The notes below the pieces were generated by a model. The model ran no database searches and was not told the DNA's origin. It saw only the letters and a list, made by a program, of their open reading frames with translations. Below, one piece after another: positions 51,074-63,622 of a stretch of 64,000 nucleotides of DNA. The DNA lies in contig JAQFVV010001049.1 in NCBI GenBank assembly GCA_028023455.1, positions 1-64,000 on the forward strand. Direction: 5' to 3'. This stretch comes from Epiperipatus broadwayi (taxonomy: Eukaryota > Onychophora > Udeonychophora > Euonychophora > Peripatidae). Each line of letters starts with the position of its first letter. The stretch's first letter is position 1. The position numbers and the translations under genes were made by a program.

Positions 51074-52246
51074 TATATATCCCTATTGTACTAACAACTC
51101 ATAGATTAAAACATATAAATACAAACATTAGGAACCAATTGTCTTTTTAAACTATCAGCTCTACAAAAAACAAAAATAACTTTAAATTTTCCTAGTATTC
51201 TGATCATTCCACACTAGGTAAACTGATTATCACTTTTATTTTATGTTTTCTCTGAAGACTCTGCTTATTCCCGAGATTAACAAGGCATTGGGCTATTGTG
51301 ACAGTAGTAATTTTTTTTGTTTTTGTTTAGTAATAGAAGATTATTTATAGCTTGCCTTATCCATTTTAGATGGCAGATATTTCCATTTATACTATAAAGC
51401 ACGCTTATGATTACAATCAAAATGTATATAGATCATTCAACATTTTTCTTTTAAAACACTAGAAAGAAACATTCCCACTGATATTGTTCAGAGTTACTTA
51501 CTCCTCTAATCAAACTTATTGCAATCAGGATTTTATATGCAGCCTTAATGGCAATAAACACTTTTCAGCTATCATTAATTTAGTTCTATTGACTTTTAAA
51601 AATGTATACCTAGCTGTTTTCCAGATATTTACCTTTCTTTCATTTGTCCTTGCTGAATATTTACTGTGTTTGCTTATTTCCTTTTGCCTATCACTGAACT
51701 TCATTTAAAACATGGCACCATTATGGGTCTCTTCCAGTGAGTATATTTGTTGATATTGTTTTAATATGTACATATTATTTATCTCCAATTATTTCCTCAA
51801 TATAATAATTTCCAATAGATTATTATAAATTATTGACTGTAGATTTGCACAGTAAAAACCGACTAAGTTATTCCATTATTTTAAACATGAAGCTTATAAT
51901 TATCCTATATATAGATGCAGAGTTAAAATTCATTACTTTTTCTGTTTGCAAATAATAATATTTTATGATTTTTTTATTCAACTTTTAAAAATATATAATA
52001 ACAAGAAAAAAAAACCTAGTTACTTATTTTTTATGATCAAGAAAAAAACTGTTTTCTTTTTTCTTTTCCCCCTCTTTTTTTCTTCAATTTTATAGTAAAA
52101 GATTACTTGACACTTTTTGATTGGTGGATATTTTCCCCATCTTTCTGTTACAACAACATTTACTTTGTAGCAAGTATTTGATCTATTTTAAAATGACAAT
52201 GGATTTGCAATATTTTTTTAAAAAAAATACTTTAGAAATTAAAACA
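51074..52246. other. AT-rich spacer
   Basis: No gene recognised. The open frame 51484-51708 is hydrophobic in its second half (Leu/Phe/Ala-rich) but has no known motif or context. Confidence 0.45.
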
Positions 52247-54870
52247 GGTGCTGTGGTATTAGAGCTGTGACATCAACTCATGGAAGAACTCTTAAATTGA
52301 TGATTGATGCTGATAACTGAGTTGTGGAAGTGACTCTTAAATCGATCAACATTGATAATGACTCTCTGGAAGTGACTCTTAAATCGATGATGTTGATAAC
52401 TGACTCATGGAAGCAGTTCTTGAATCGATAATCGATGCTCATAATGACTATTGGAAGCAAAATCGTTGATCAACGTTAATAACCAATCTTGGAAGAGTTC
52501 TCAATTTCAATAAATAGTAACACATAATACAATGAATTCATTCATATCAATCTGCCAATGATTGTGTGGTATCACCAAAATGATGTCAACATGATCAATC
52601 TGCCAATGACTCTTGGACGACAGCTAATTTCTAAAAAATACACATAATACAATTCATTCAAATCAATCCACCAATGATTTTGTGATATCACCAAAATGAT
52701 GTCAACATCATCACCAAAAAGATGTCAACATGACTTTTCCTTTGAAAAACCAAAAAAAACCAGGAACATTGCAAGATTTTTAACAAAAAAATGTAGTATA
52801 TATTCAGTAGATGATAAATGAGAAATCAAGGTAATATTGTACAAAATGTTTTTAAAAAAAGGGCGAGGAAATCTAAAAATTTTCAGAATAAAACAGCATA
52901 CCGCGATGGCATAGATGGTTTAAGATATTTCAACATTATGGTAGATGTAGAATATATTCAATACATAGTTAATAAAAAATCAAGGTGATATTGTAGTGAA
53001 ATGGAAACAAATATTAGACCAAATTTAAACAAAAATAATACAAATTTTTTTTTAAAAAATACGTCTTAAACTTAAATATTTTTTAAAATGACGCATTTAC
53101 AAAAAAAAAAAGAAAAAGAAAAACAGCTAAGATGATGCCATTAGCATGATTTGAATATTGCAAATATTTTTAATTGAAAATGTAGAATATATTTAATACA
53201 TAGTTAATGAGAAATCAAGGTGATATTGTAGTGAAAATGCAAACAAATATTGAACCAAATTTAAACTAAAATAAATACGAAATTTTTTAAAAAAGAAATA
53301 CGTCTTAAACGTAAATATTTTTTAAAATCACGCATTTACAAAATAAAAAAAGAAACAGCAAAGGTGATGCAATTAAGCACGATTTGAATATTGCAAATAT
53401 TTTAACCCAAAAAGTAGATTATATTCCATAACATAGTTAATAATAAATCAAGGTGATATTGTAGTGAAATGCAAACAAATATTGGACCAAATTTAAACAA
53501 AAATAAATACGAAATTTTTTAAAAAAGAAATACATCTTAAACTTAAATATTTTTTTTAAAATGACACATTTACAAAAAAAAAAAACAAAAAAAAAACAGC
53601 AAAGGTGACACCATTAAGCATGATTTGAATATTGCAAATATTTTTAACTGAAAATGTAGAATATATTCAGTACATGGTTATTGAGAAACCAAGATAACAT
53701 TGTAGTGAAATTGCAATGGAATCCAAATAAATATTGCAAGATTTTAAACAAAAAAATTTAGTATATACAATACAAAATGTAAAAAAAAAAAAAAAAAGCA
53801 ATACGAGTAAATCTAAAAATAAAAAAAAAACAGCCATTATTAGTAAAAAAATTCTAATTAATAAATGTAGGAGAAACCATAAAATACCCTCAATTTTTAA
53901 GTAAATTTACAAAATTAGGATAAATAGTGCTCTAAATGCACATGAAATGCCTAAATATTCTGGAATTTTTTAAAAGCAATACATTTTGATTTCAAAAAAG
54001 AAAATGTAATGCCATTGCTGTTTTTAATTAGTAATTGAAAAACCTACCAAACAACTACTTTTTATACAAATGGAATAACTACATTTTTGTGATACCTGAC
54101 TGCTTCAATCTCAGTAGCAAGTAATTTCCGTAGATTCATCATTTTAAAAACCTCTCAGAAAACTCAATAAAAATCAAAAATGCACAGAAATCCCAATCAA
54201 AAATCTCCCAGAAAGCACAGAACATTCTCTCAGAAAGCAGAGAACAATCTGATGTGAGAGTAAAGACAAATTTTGACAGCTCTCTCTTAGATATTATAAC
54301 CATGAGCACCATTGGTCATTCCACCATCACTTGTTGATGTTTTCACACTTCTGTTATGGATTACTTTTTCACACTTATGTTACTGATTATCTTCCAAAAG
54401 TCATTGTGGATGTGACAAGTCATTGAGTCACTTCCAAAAGTCTCTTGGTGACATTTTTACACTTCTATTACAGATTACTTTTTTACACTTTTGTTACAGT
54501 TTATGTTCCAATAGTCGTTATTAATGCCAATTGTCAATTTAAGAGTTGTTATCAATGTCAATCATTGATTTCAGTCATCAAGTCGCTTCCAAAACTTGTT
54601 ATCAATGCTGATTGTCGATTTCATTATCAACATCGATCATCGATTTAAAAGTCGCTTCCAAGAATTGTTATCAATGTTGATCATCGATTCAAGTCATTTT
54701 CAACATCAATCACTGATTTAAGAGTCATCAATTTAAGAGCAGCTTCCAAGTGTTGTTATCAACATCAATCATTGATTTAAGAGTTGCTTTCACAAATTGT
54801 TATCAACATCGATTGTCAATTTAAGAGTCACTTCCATGAGTCGATGTCACAGCTCTAATACCACAGTACC
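52247..54870. mobile_element. Foldback-like DNA transposon
   Basis: Outer ends are inverted copies: GGTGCTGTGGTATTAGAGCT at 52247 and, read inverted from 54870, GGTACTGTGGTATTAGAGCT; both continue GTGACATC and CTCATGGAAG. Inside each end lie arrays of a ~43-base unit (CTTAAATCGATGAT...GATAAC...TGGAAGTGACT), at 52290-52490 and, inverted, at about 54490-54835. The flanks ATTAAAACA (52238-52246) and ATTAAACAA (54871-54879) resemble an imperfect 9-bp target duplication. Inverted ends made of short tandem repeats are the hallmark of Foldback (FB) elements. The interior encodes no recognisable protein, so this copy is non-autonomous. Confidence 0.75.
52790..53770. repeat. ~238-bp tandem repeats inside the foldback-like element
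   Basis: The block AATGTAGAATATATTCAATA, or a close variant, recurs at about 52942, 53180, 53418 and 53656 (spacing 237-238), with a related start at 52792. Each unit also has ATCAAGGTGATATTGTAGTG, an ACGTCTTAAAC block, a poly-A run, ACAGC and TGATTTGAATATTGCAAATA. There are about four copies with moderate divergence. Confidence 0.8.
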
Positions 54871-54879
54871 ATTAAACAA

Positions 54880-55372
54880 TATACAATTTACTTTTTTACC
54901 AATATTTTTGCAAATAGAACATTATTCACCTATTTTTACATATGGCATAAGATTTTATTATAAATATTTTTTTTTTATAAAATCAACTGTTCTCAGACAA
55001 TAATTATTGTTCTCTATAATGCATCATGTTTGCAAGATACAATTTGAACTTCACTGGTTTTAAATACTAAATGATATTAATTGTCCATCTATCTGCATAT
55101 ATATGACTCTATAGGTTATCATTTATATGTATCTTGAATTAATTGTTTTACATATCAGATCCTTTATAAATTTCCATAAAGGAAACCCAAGTTCAAACCC
55201 TATGATCTAATATGCCATTATTGTCTTCTTTTTTTTTTTTTTAGTTTAATAAGTAAATAGTGGGTTTAACAAAATTTAAAATTATACAACAAAATTTTAT
55301 TTTAGAATAAAGTGGACTAATAAAAAGTGCACAAGCACTATATATATATATATATATGGAAAAATATTGTAG

Positions 55373-55408
<36 letters not shown>

Positions 55409-57148
55409 CTACAATATTTTTCCATTCAGAATTTCTGTATAAAAGCTGATCTAATGAAAAGATTTCAAGTAGATGCACATATGTATAACAAAAATTGTTC
55501 TTCACACAAATACACAAAACAATAAAGGAGCTTGTTATGGGTAAAATCTCTAATAAATCCTAATTATTTAAACATCTTTATAAATTAAACAACAAATTAC
55601 TCCATGTCTCATAGATCTCACATTTTTTTGTATATTCAAAACATACTGATCTAATGGTATATCTTGTTACTTTTGTTATTGAGGGAACATTTATTTTTCA
55701 ATAAATAAGCACAATATTTATACAACACTAAGGACTCAAACATAACATCCCATTAGACTTGTAGCCATGGAATAATTACTATTTATTAAATTTGGCATTA
55801 TTGAATGGGTATGGGGAGGAACTGATCCACCTGCATGTGAAATTTGGAAGTAAATCATCTTTTGCAGTCTATGAATCAAAGGATAAAGAAAAGAAAAAAC
55901 AATATAAAAATCAGTGCTTAGTAAGTTAATATTTGAGAAGTATCAGGTAAAGAGAACAAAGCTTTGAATATTATGAAACTTTGAAGAAATTGTGTTAATT
56001 GAACTATGCATATCTCTTATATTTATGTAAATATCCTTTGTGGTTTTAATAAAGAATATTACTTAAAATAAAAAATAAGTATGTTGCAACCATATAAATA
56101 ATAACTTTTATTCCTTTTTATTTATATGTAGACACTGTGATACCATGATATTTATATGACAATAAAATATGAGGTCTATGCATACTCAATATGATAATTT
56201 AGGAACAACCTATTTTTACACAATACATTCAAATATCACTCATTTGAATATATATAAAAAACAAAAACATACTAACTAATCTGCCTATTGTTGACAGGAA
56301 TGTTCATTAATCCTAATGATTATAACTAAATTGATTATATAAAAAAATAACAGAACAACAGATCATACATATGATTTACATTATGCATAAAAGTTTATGA
56401 ATAATTTTATCCAAGTTGATGTACTTATTTATTACTCCCAATAGATTTCATATTAATAAAATTAGTTCAGATAAATTTAATAAATATGTATTACGTTTTA
56501 AACCTCTTATTACAATAAATGATGAATTCATTGTTATCTATTTCTAAAGACTTACAGAGGACAGTAAAAACAACATTAGTTATCACAAATTATTTTAAAA
56601 TAATACGTTATGGGAAGTAATTAAGTTGTGGATCCTAGGGCGATTAAATGTCCTTCTGATTGTATTAAAGAAGAAAGAATAACATTGCATCACTTTAATA
56701 TTCCAATAATTTTGGTTTCTTTAGAAATTGACAAAAGATAGCTATTATATTCCATAAAAAATTTAAAAGGTGAGCTTAATAAACACTTTTTTATGAAATT
56801 GATAAACCCAATGAAATTCATGGTGTGTTATTCATCTTGTAATTTAAAAAAAAAACTTAAAATTTTCAACAATAAATTTAAATAATTCCAAGATTACAAA
56901 AAAAAAAAATAACTGAATTTTATCAGCTCAACTATAAAATACTCAATTATATCTATATTTTTAAATATTATGATGATGATAAATTTCAAGAGATTATTAT
57001 CTGAAATTGTGATTGCTTAATAACAAATTTAATAATTAAAATAGTGAGTTTAAAAAGAGTCTTTAAAGCAACATAACAACAGGAAAAACACACTACATTT
57101 CATTGACACTTGTTTATATAATGTGGAGCATGTGATAGACATTATTTG
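54880..57148. other. AT-rich spacer with a TA hairpin
   Basis: Contains the perfect palindrome listed at 55357-55424 and a possible inverted SINE box B near 55188. No gene recognised. Confidence 0.5.
55357..55424. repeat. Perfect 68-bp palindrome around a (TA)n core
   Basis: TGGAAAAATATTGTAGGAAT on the left is mirrored exactly by ATTCCTACAATATTTTTCCA on the right, with pure TA between. Single-stranded, it would form one uninterrupted hairpin. Confidence 0.95.
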
Positions 57149-57153
57149 AACTC

Positions 57154-57833
57154 TGCAATATCCAGTACTAGTCGGATATATATATGGTCGAGGTTCGAGT
57201 GAGATTTATCGCACTCAACAGTGACAAGTAATTATATAATTAAACACACGAACACGGTAGTGGAGTTAATAGGTTTATATACATAAATACATATACAAGG
57301 ATTAATATATAATACAATTATTACAAAGGTAAACTGACTAACACATTATTATACAACTCTAGTCTTAAAGGCCCGCAGGCTTACAATAAACAATATTAAA
57401 GTCTATACGACCTGTAATGGTCCCTAGGTCTACCTTAGTACGTTCGGAGGTAGACCCCTCCACGAGATGATCTGAAAGTGAAGTAGTGTCTGTGCACTCA
57501 GGAAAACGCATCCATCCCTCAACTTCACCTAGCAAGTCTGACCTTGTTTGTTCCCGCCATACCGGATGTAACACTCTCTATTTCCATTGGTCATTCCATG
57601 ACATGAGGTACAAAGTGGTCAGTCTGGTTATACAAAGTGGTCAGTCTGGTTATCTCTGACCAACCTTAATCGTTTCTGTGATGCTTTTAGCATACACGCA
57701 CATACTTGAATATTTGTAATCGTTACATTATTATTGCATGTATCTGTTAATAAGCATACGCACACATACTTGTATTCATTTATAATAGTTACATTATTAT
57801 TGCGTGTATATGTGAATACACACACACATAGCA
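57154..57833 (-). repeat. 3' LTR of the Gypsy element
   Basis: 680 bases. Differences from the other LTR are scattered point changes and single-base indels (for example CCCTAGG against CCTTAGG near 57423). Confidence 0.92.
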
Positions 57834-57885
57834 CGCCTCCCCCAAGTTCAGCGACATACTTTTCTAAAAAAAAAGATTTTTTTTT

Positions 57886-59157
57886 TCATATCTTCTTCTC
57901 TGAACTTAACACATAATCATGCAGGCGGAGGGGAATTTTTGTTCTCCTCTTTGCGCGTGGGGTTGATTTAGTTTCACCATCTGTGACTATTTCATTTTCT
58001 TCACTATTTTGATTTTCTTCGTCAGCAGTAATGATTTCTGTTTCACTTTTAGTTTCATAGTGAGTATCATTTTCTTTGTCATCATTACTTTTAAAAAATT
58101 GCGGAGTGCATTCTGTTATTGCACTCTTGCGCAATTGGTTAATGTGCTTACATAATATTTTGCCATCTGCCATACGGACAGCAACCACTTGTTTACTTAA
58201 ATGGTGTACAACGTATGCTTGAGTCCACGATTTATTTAAATTATTTTTCACCCAGACTCGTTCATCAGGTGAAAATTTGTTGTTTACTGTAATCGGCATT
58301 TGATGCTCTTTTGATGGTATTATTGCTGAGAGTTTTGTGTGTAACTTCCAGCCTAAATATTTTTCTGCAGGTGATCTGCCCATTTTAGCTGTGGGTGTGG
58401 AATGCTGATATAGCAACACCATGAAAACTGCCTCTTGGAGTCTTCCTTTTCCCAATTTATTCATGGATGACTTTAAGCTTTGTACTGCTTTCTCGGCCAG
58501 TCCATTTGATTGGGTGTGGTAAGGGGGGTAAGGATGTGTTTAATCCCCCATTACTGCATAACTTCGGCAAATTTTTCAGACGTGAAACCGGTTCCATTAT
58601 CGGATACGAGGGTTTCCGGTAGACCGTGGTATGAAAAAATTTCCATGAGCTTGTCCAGCATCTCATCCGAACTTGTGTTTTTCACTGTTTTATATTCTGA
58701 CCATCCTGAGTAGGCATCGACCACTACCAGAAATAATTGTCCATGGATTGGACCGCAATGGTCAATGTGAATTCTCTGCCAAGGTTTCTTTGCTTCTTTC
58801 CATGCTTCATATTTCACTGGGGGTGCTTTTGCACATGACTGACAGCTAGAACATTTTTTTAAGAATGTTTCTATATCAGTGCTGATTCTCGGCCACCATA
58901 CATAACTATGAGCTAACGCTTTTGCCCTGACAATGCCTGGATGACCTTCATGTAATAAATTTAGCATGTGTGATCTGCCTATTTTTGGTATTAGGACCTG
59001 ATCGCCTTTAAGAATGCAACCTTTACATATTGATAGTTTTTCGCATGCTTTCCATAGCTGTATGTGCAAAAACGGAGGACGTTGTGCTGGCCAGCCTCTT
59101 CTAATTTTCTCCATCAGCCATTTGTAGCCAGTGTCTTCATTGGTCCATGCTGCTACT
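57886..59157 (-). pseudogene. Gypsy integrase (broken) with C-terminal tail
   Basis: 59114-58551 encodes the zinc-binding N-terminus (LLHEGHPG then CSSC, an HHCC module), then the catalytic core: RIHIDHCGP (first Asp) and LVSDNGTGF (second Asp). A TAA follows at 58551-58553 and a one-base shift near 58535, after which the second frame (58535-57886) supplies the conserved QSNGLAEKAVQ (catalytic Glu) and the C-terminal domain (FSPDERVWVKNN, VVHHLSKQVVAVRMADGKIL) and an acidic, then basic tail ending in LRLHDYVLSSEKKI. All three DDE residues are present, but not in one frame. Integrase inserts element DNA into chromosomes. The domain order and motifs fit Mag/K02A2.6-type Gypsy. Confidence 0.85.
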
Positions 59158-59159
59158 TT

Positions 59160-59771
59160 TCAGCTATTAAGAGTCTGGCTTTGAAGTGTGTCAATGTAAT
59201 TGATTTCTATTTCGCTTGTAGTGTTCTCTGAGTTGTCAGGCATTCGGGATAACGCATCGGCGTGAACAATAGTCTTTCCCTTTTTATATTCCAGACTGTA
59301 ATCATACCCAGAGAGTATGTTAATCCAGCTCAACATGTGCAAGCTGAGGTGTTCCGGAATTTGCTTGATGCCTACAATTCCCAGAAGTGGTTCTAAATAT
59401 GAAATATAACAGCAGTTTTTTGCAAGTTCGCGTAAGGCTGAGTCGTAATCCTGCGTATTTTTGTTTCTGCCTTGATGGCAATTTCGAAAATGAAGTCTGG
59501 CGATGTGCCTAGATGGGCAAGGATTAAAATAATTTGACAAATGATGTTTTAACTAATCGTAGGTTAATTTTTCAGGAGTGTTGGGTTCTGATAATCTGTT
59601 AGCTATTTGTATGACCCCTTTTCCTGCAAAACATAATAATGTCACTGTTTTATATGCATCTTCCTCTACTCTGTTAATAAAACAGTAATTTTCAATCTGT
59701 TGAACATACAGGGGCCACTCATTTGCCTGTCTGACATCAAACTCAGATATTGTCGATTGCATTTTAAGCAA
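59160..59771 (-). pseudogene. Gag capsid fused to RNase H end by internal deletion
   Basis: One frame with a TAG at 59553-59555. Residues from 59771 form a Gag capsid (EFDVRQANEWPLYVQQIENY, CFAGKGVIQIANRL, then HLSNYFNPCPSRHIARLHF and DYDSALRELAKNC). At about 59410 the protein switches without loss of frame to the end of RNase H (GIKQIPEHLSLHMLSWINIL, then SGYDYSLEYKKGKTIVHADA and LSRMP). Zinc knuckle, protease and RT, normally between these, are gone. A TGA (59157-59159) separates it from the integrase in the same frame. The Gag part matches the older element at 61790-62465. Confidence 0.85.
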
Positions 59772-59856
59772 TTTATATAACTAACTTGTTTAATACCGTA
59801 GGTTCGTTCGCTCCTTCAATAATTCTGCCTGACTTGAACTGTTACGACTGCGCCAG

Positions 59857-60537
59857 TGCAATATCCAGTACTAGTCGGATATATATATGGTCGAGTTCGA
59901 GTGACATTTATCGCACTCAACAGCGACAAGTAATTATATAATTGAACACACGAACATGGTAGTGGAGTTAATAGGTTTATATACATAAATACATATACAA
60001 GGATTAATATATAATACAATTATTACAAAGGTAAACTGACTAACACATTATTATACAACTCTAGTCTTAAAGGCCCGCAGGCTTACAATAAACAATATTA
60101 AAGTCTATACAACCTGTAATGGTCCTTAGGTCTACCTTAGTACGTTCGGAGGTAGACCTCTCCGCGAGACGAGCTGAAAGTGAAGTAGTGTCTGTGCACT
60201 CAGGAAAACGCATCCATCCCTCAACTTCACCTAGCAAGTCTGGCCTTGTTTGTTCCCACCATACCGGATGTAACACTCTCTATTTCCATTGGTCATTCCA
60301 TGACACGAGGTACAAAGTGGGCAGTCTGGTTATACAAAGTGGTCAGTCTGGTTATCTCTGACCAACCTTAATCATTTCTGTGATGCTTTTAGCATACATG
60401 CACATACTTGAATATTTGTCATCATTACATTATTATTGCGTGTATCTGTTAATAAGCATACACACACATACTTGTATTCATTTATAATAGTTACATTATT
60501 ATTGTGTGTATATGTGAATACACACACACACATAGCA
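59857..60537 (-). repeat. 5' LTR of the Gypsy element
   Basis: 681 bases, partner of 57154-57833; bordered on the right by the AACTC target duplication. Confidence 0.92.
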
Positions 60538-60542
60538 AACTC

Positions 60543-61139
60543 CTTTTCCACTCAATTGTACTTTGTATTCAAAATTTTTATATGCAGGTCTGGCAACAGG
60601 TTGCTCCCCGATGAAACTGTTCTTCTGATCATAAAAAAATTTACATAGAATAATTATCTTAAATAAAATTATTATTAGGACAAACATGCAAATATTTATG
60701 TTTATTTTTATGATAGATTATTACTTGATTTTTTTTTAAATCAATGATAAAATTTCTAATTGACTGTTCACATATTTCAGCACTTGTTTCTTATCTTTTA
60801 GTTTTAAATTGAATATATTCTTAATTTCGGGAAAACATTTTTATATTATAGCTACACAAACAAACAAATATGTACATTCATATTTAAATGTGTTTTGACA
60901 ACAAGGTGGTTTGTTTACATGTATTTTGAAACTGAATATAATTGATTTGTGTCAAGATTTTTCTATGGTGTATTCAACCATAAATTATACCTATATGTAA
61001 TGTGGGATTGGTGATTTTTTAACAAATGGTTATTTACAAATTTCATTCAGCAGCAATTTTTAAAATTTAGCAATACATTTTGTCCTAGCATTAAAGTATG
61101 ATTTCCATTTGGTAACCCCTGGCAATGCTATACATGTAT
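60543..61139. other. AT-rich spacer
   Basis: No gene recognised; contains the right flank of the Gypsy insertion and a T run shortly after its end. Confidence 0.5.
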
Positions 61140-62950
61140 TTATAATGTAAAGTGAAAATTGCTTCTCCTAATTTTTTTTTTTTTTTTTGTTTTGTACTCT
61201 TGCTTTTAGTAGGTCTTTGTAGGTCATTTGTTTTTTCTCCTGGTCATTTTGAATCTTCTCAGACTGCTTTTGATACCTGATGGCTGCTGGAAACATTGTT
61301 TTGTCTTTGAGTATCTTTATTTCTTAGAGAATAATATTTTAACTCCCATTTTGGTGAACCAGTCTTGACCTAAAATAGGTTTTATGGGGGTATGTACTAC
61401 GTATAGAAGTACTATGTTAATTTTACCCTGACTTTCATTATCAGCACTTGAACAATTCCCTTTATTCTAATGGTTTTACCATTTATATCATGAACCTTTA
61501 GACAATCTTTTGTATAATGGGTCTTTTCTTAATCTTGGAAGTCATGGCATACCAATCATGATATCCCACTGCAAATGTCTACCTCCATGGAGATAAGTTG
61601 ATCACATATTTTAATTTTGACCATTATACTTACCTTCTTGGTTGTTGCCATATTTTTAATATTAATAAAGCACATTTCTTGACTCTTTGTTGTATGATTA
61701 TTACTGTTACTATAATTTCTGTCTGTGCTGAGATCGTTTTTGGACATTTTTTCCAAATGCCCTCTTTTTTATATTTATTAAAACACTCTCTTTTATAATA
61801 GCAATTGCTGGCATTGTGGCCTTTTTCCCACAGCAGTAACATATAAACTCAGTTTTGCTGTTAGCACTCTTTTCATTATTTTTCAACAAATCTTTGCTTA
61901 CAGTTCTACAAATGTCTGTTTGCAATTTGCTGTTACTTTTGAACTTGGCAAATTTATAAGACTGTTCAATCATGAGTTCATAGGCTATTCCATGTCTTGT
62001 AGCTCCAGTGTAATCTAAATTGCTTACAGTAAACAGTTGTTGCTGTAAATTATTATTGCACATACCAGTAAGCAATTGTTCCAGGAGGAATTTGTCTAGG
62101 AAAGACCATAGACACAATTCATTGCTAAATTATGTAGAACACTGTCATAATCTTTTATATTTTCCTCCAAACCTTGGTTCCTGACTTGGAACTTTAGTCT
62201 AGCTACATGCCTTGATGATTGGGTGTTAAAAGATTTTACCAAATGCTCTTTAACATGTTTGTATGTACATTCTCCCAGAGTTAGCAGTCCAGTGTTCCTG
62301 TTGGCTATCTCAATAACACCTTTACCTGCAAAGCATAATAATTAAGCAATCTTATAATCTCATCTTTAACTTTATTCATAAATATGTATTTCTTCATGTG
62401 TAGAATATACATGGGTCAACTACTTGCTTCACTGATATCAAATTCCTTGATTGCTACTTACATTGCTTATACTTTAACTCAATTTAACTGTTATTTTCTT
62501 AATGGTCCCTGCCAATTGCTATATCTAGTTATGATAGAATTCACTTCCATGAATACAAATAATGACTAACAATTAATAGCAAGATAAATTGTAATAAACA
62601 ATCCCTTAAAACATTTAACTAGTAATATACATACAATTATTTGCATAAGAAGGCCTGAAGGCATACACAAATAATTATTAAAATAAATATGACCTTTAAA
62701 GGTCCTAGCTGACTGCTCTCACATTCAGATATCAGCTCTCTGCATATGAGGTCACTGTGCAAAGGAAGACATCCCACTCCAACACATATCAGTCCATACT
62801 GATGAATCTCCAAGGATTAAGGTCTCTCTTATTCATTTTCCCATTCTACTAAAGACTATGGATTGTCTCTGTATCCCTACAAATGATTGGTTAGTCCTCT
62901 GTCCATCTGATGAAGTGATACTACCTTTTCATGTTCCATCAAAATTTTAG
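61140..62950 (-). mobile_element. Older Mag-like Gypsy relic: LTR, gag and protease start
   Basis: About 62580-62950 is an LTR remnant: it shares the layout of the younger Gypsy LTR (AAGGCCTGAAGGCATACA against AAAGGCCCGCAGGCTTACA, and ATATGACCTTTAAAGGTCC against CTATACGACCTGTAATGGTCC). Gag and the protease region follow on the minus strand to about 61360; beyond that only weak pieces remain. The downstream LTR, RT and integrase are not found. It is clearly more degraded than the 57.15-60.54 kb copy. Confidence 0.65.
61360..62465 (-). pseudogene. Gag-protease of the older Gypsy relic
   Basis: In several frames: IKEFDISEAS and the capsid start (about 62460-62390), GKGVIEIANRN and VKEHLVKSFNTQSSRHVARL with DYDSVLHNLAMNCVY (62330-62110), matching the younger Gag point by point. 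Then FLLEQLLTGMCNNNLQQQLF (62090-62030) and two zinc knuckles, CYCCGKK...HNASNC and CFNKYKKEGIWKKC (about 61845-61745). The aspartic protease begins near 61660: VKIKICDQLISMEVDICSGI, where the catalytic Asp-Thr-Gly is changed to Asp-Ile-Cys. ILGQDWF near 61360 is the usual protease end. It is inactive because of frameshifts and the mutated protease triad. Confidence 0.75.
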
Positions 62951-63611
62951 TATTATCTTTTGCCTTTTTAATTAATCAGTTATTTGTATATTATCATTAT
63001 CTTAAAAAGGAATCTAAGCCAAATTCCTTAATTTATTTTATTTGAATATGTGTTATTAATTAGTCTATTGTTCATTTTAGAAATTAATCTTTTTCTAATC
63101 TAAAGACTATAATTTTTAATTTTTAATTTTAAAAAAATAAATCATTTTAAGTTCTGTAATATTTTTAACTTATCACTTTTCTCTCTATAAGTTTTTACAA
63201 TTCTATATATCTATATATGCATGTGCATTTAAACATAAACATACATATCAATAACAGATCTATTAATTGAGATATTTAGATCAGAATGTTGGGCAGTAAT
63301 AGTAAGTTGAGAGCTAGTCATTAATTGATTATCATTATTAAAATATAGATTATTACAAATGTTATCTCTGAAAGAATTGATATTTTATTGTGAAAGGAAA
63401 AAAAAATCTTTAGAAGTAAAGCTCTATTAAGTGTGATATCAACAGCAAAGGAATGATTATCAATAGTAAAATGATAATTATTATTTAAATATCATTACCC
63501 ATATAGGAATTTTTAGCTATGTTTTATTCTGCAAGATTTGATATGTTATTACAATTAAGTCATTTTTATGACTATAATTCTATTGTAAAGTTCAAATAAT
63601 CATCCATTTTA
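62951..63611. other. AT-rich spacer
   Basis: No gene or repeat recognised. Confidence 0.5.
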
Positions 63612-63622
63612 TTTAATTTCAG

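Larger units (their letters stand above)
57154..60537 (-). mobile_element. Mag-like Gypsy LTR retrotransposon, internally deleted
   Basis: LTRs at 57154-57833 and 59857-60537 both run TGCAATATCC to ACATAGCA on the plus strand (TG...CA on either strand) and differ at only a modest number of positions. The 5-bp target duplication AACTC is perfect (57149-57153 and 60538-60542). Read on the minus strand, the primer-binding site TGGCGCAGTCGTAACAG (59855-59839) follows the right LTR after one base, and the purine tract CTTGGGGGAGGCG (57846-57834) abuts the left LTR. The internal part is only about 2.0 kb because protease and most of RT/RNase H are deleted. Similar LTRs and intact ends indicate a fairly recent insertion. 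Confidence 0.92.

Noticed and set aside
51484-51708. Small membrane protein gene
   Set aside because: Hydrophobic frame in AT-rich DNA with no motif, no promoter or splice context and no neighbour that supports it.
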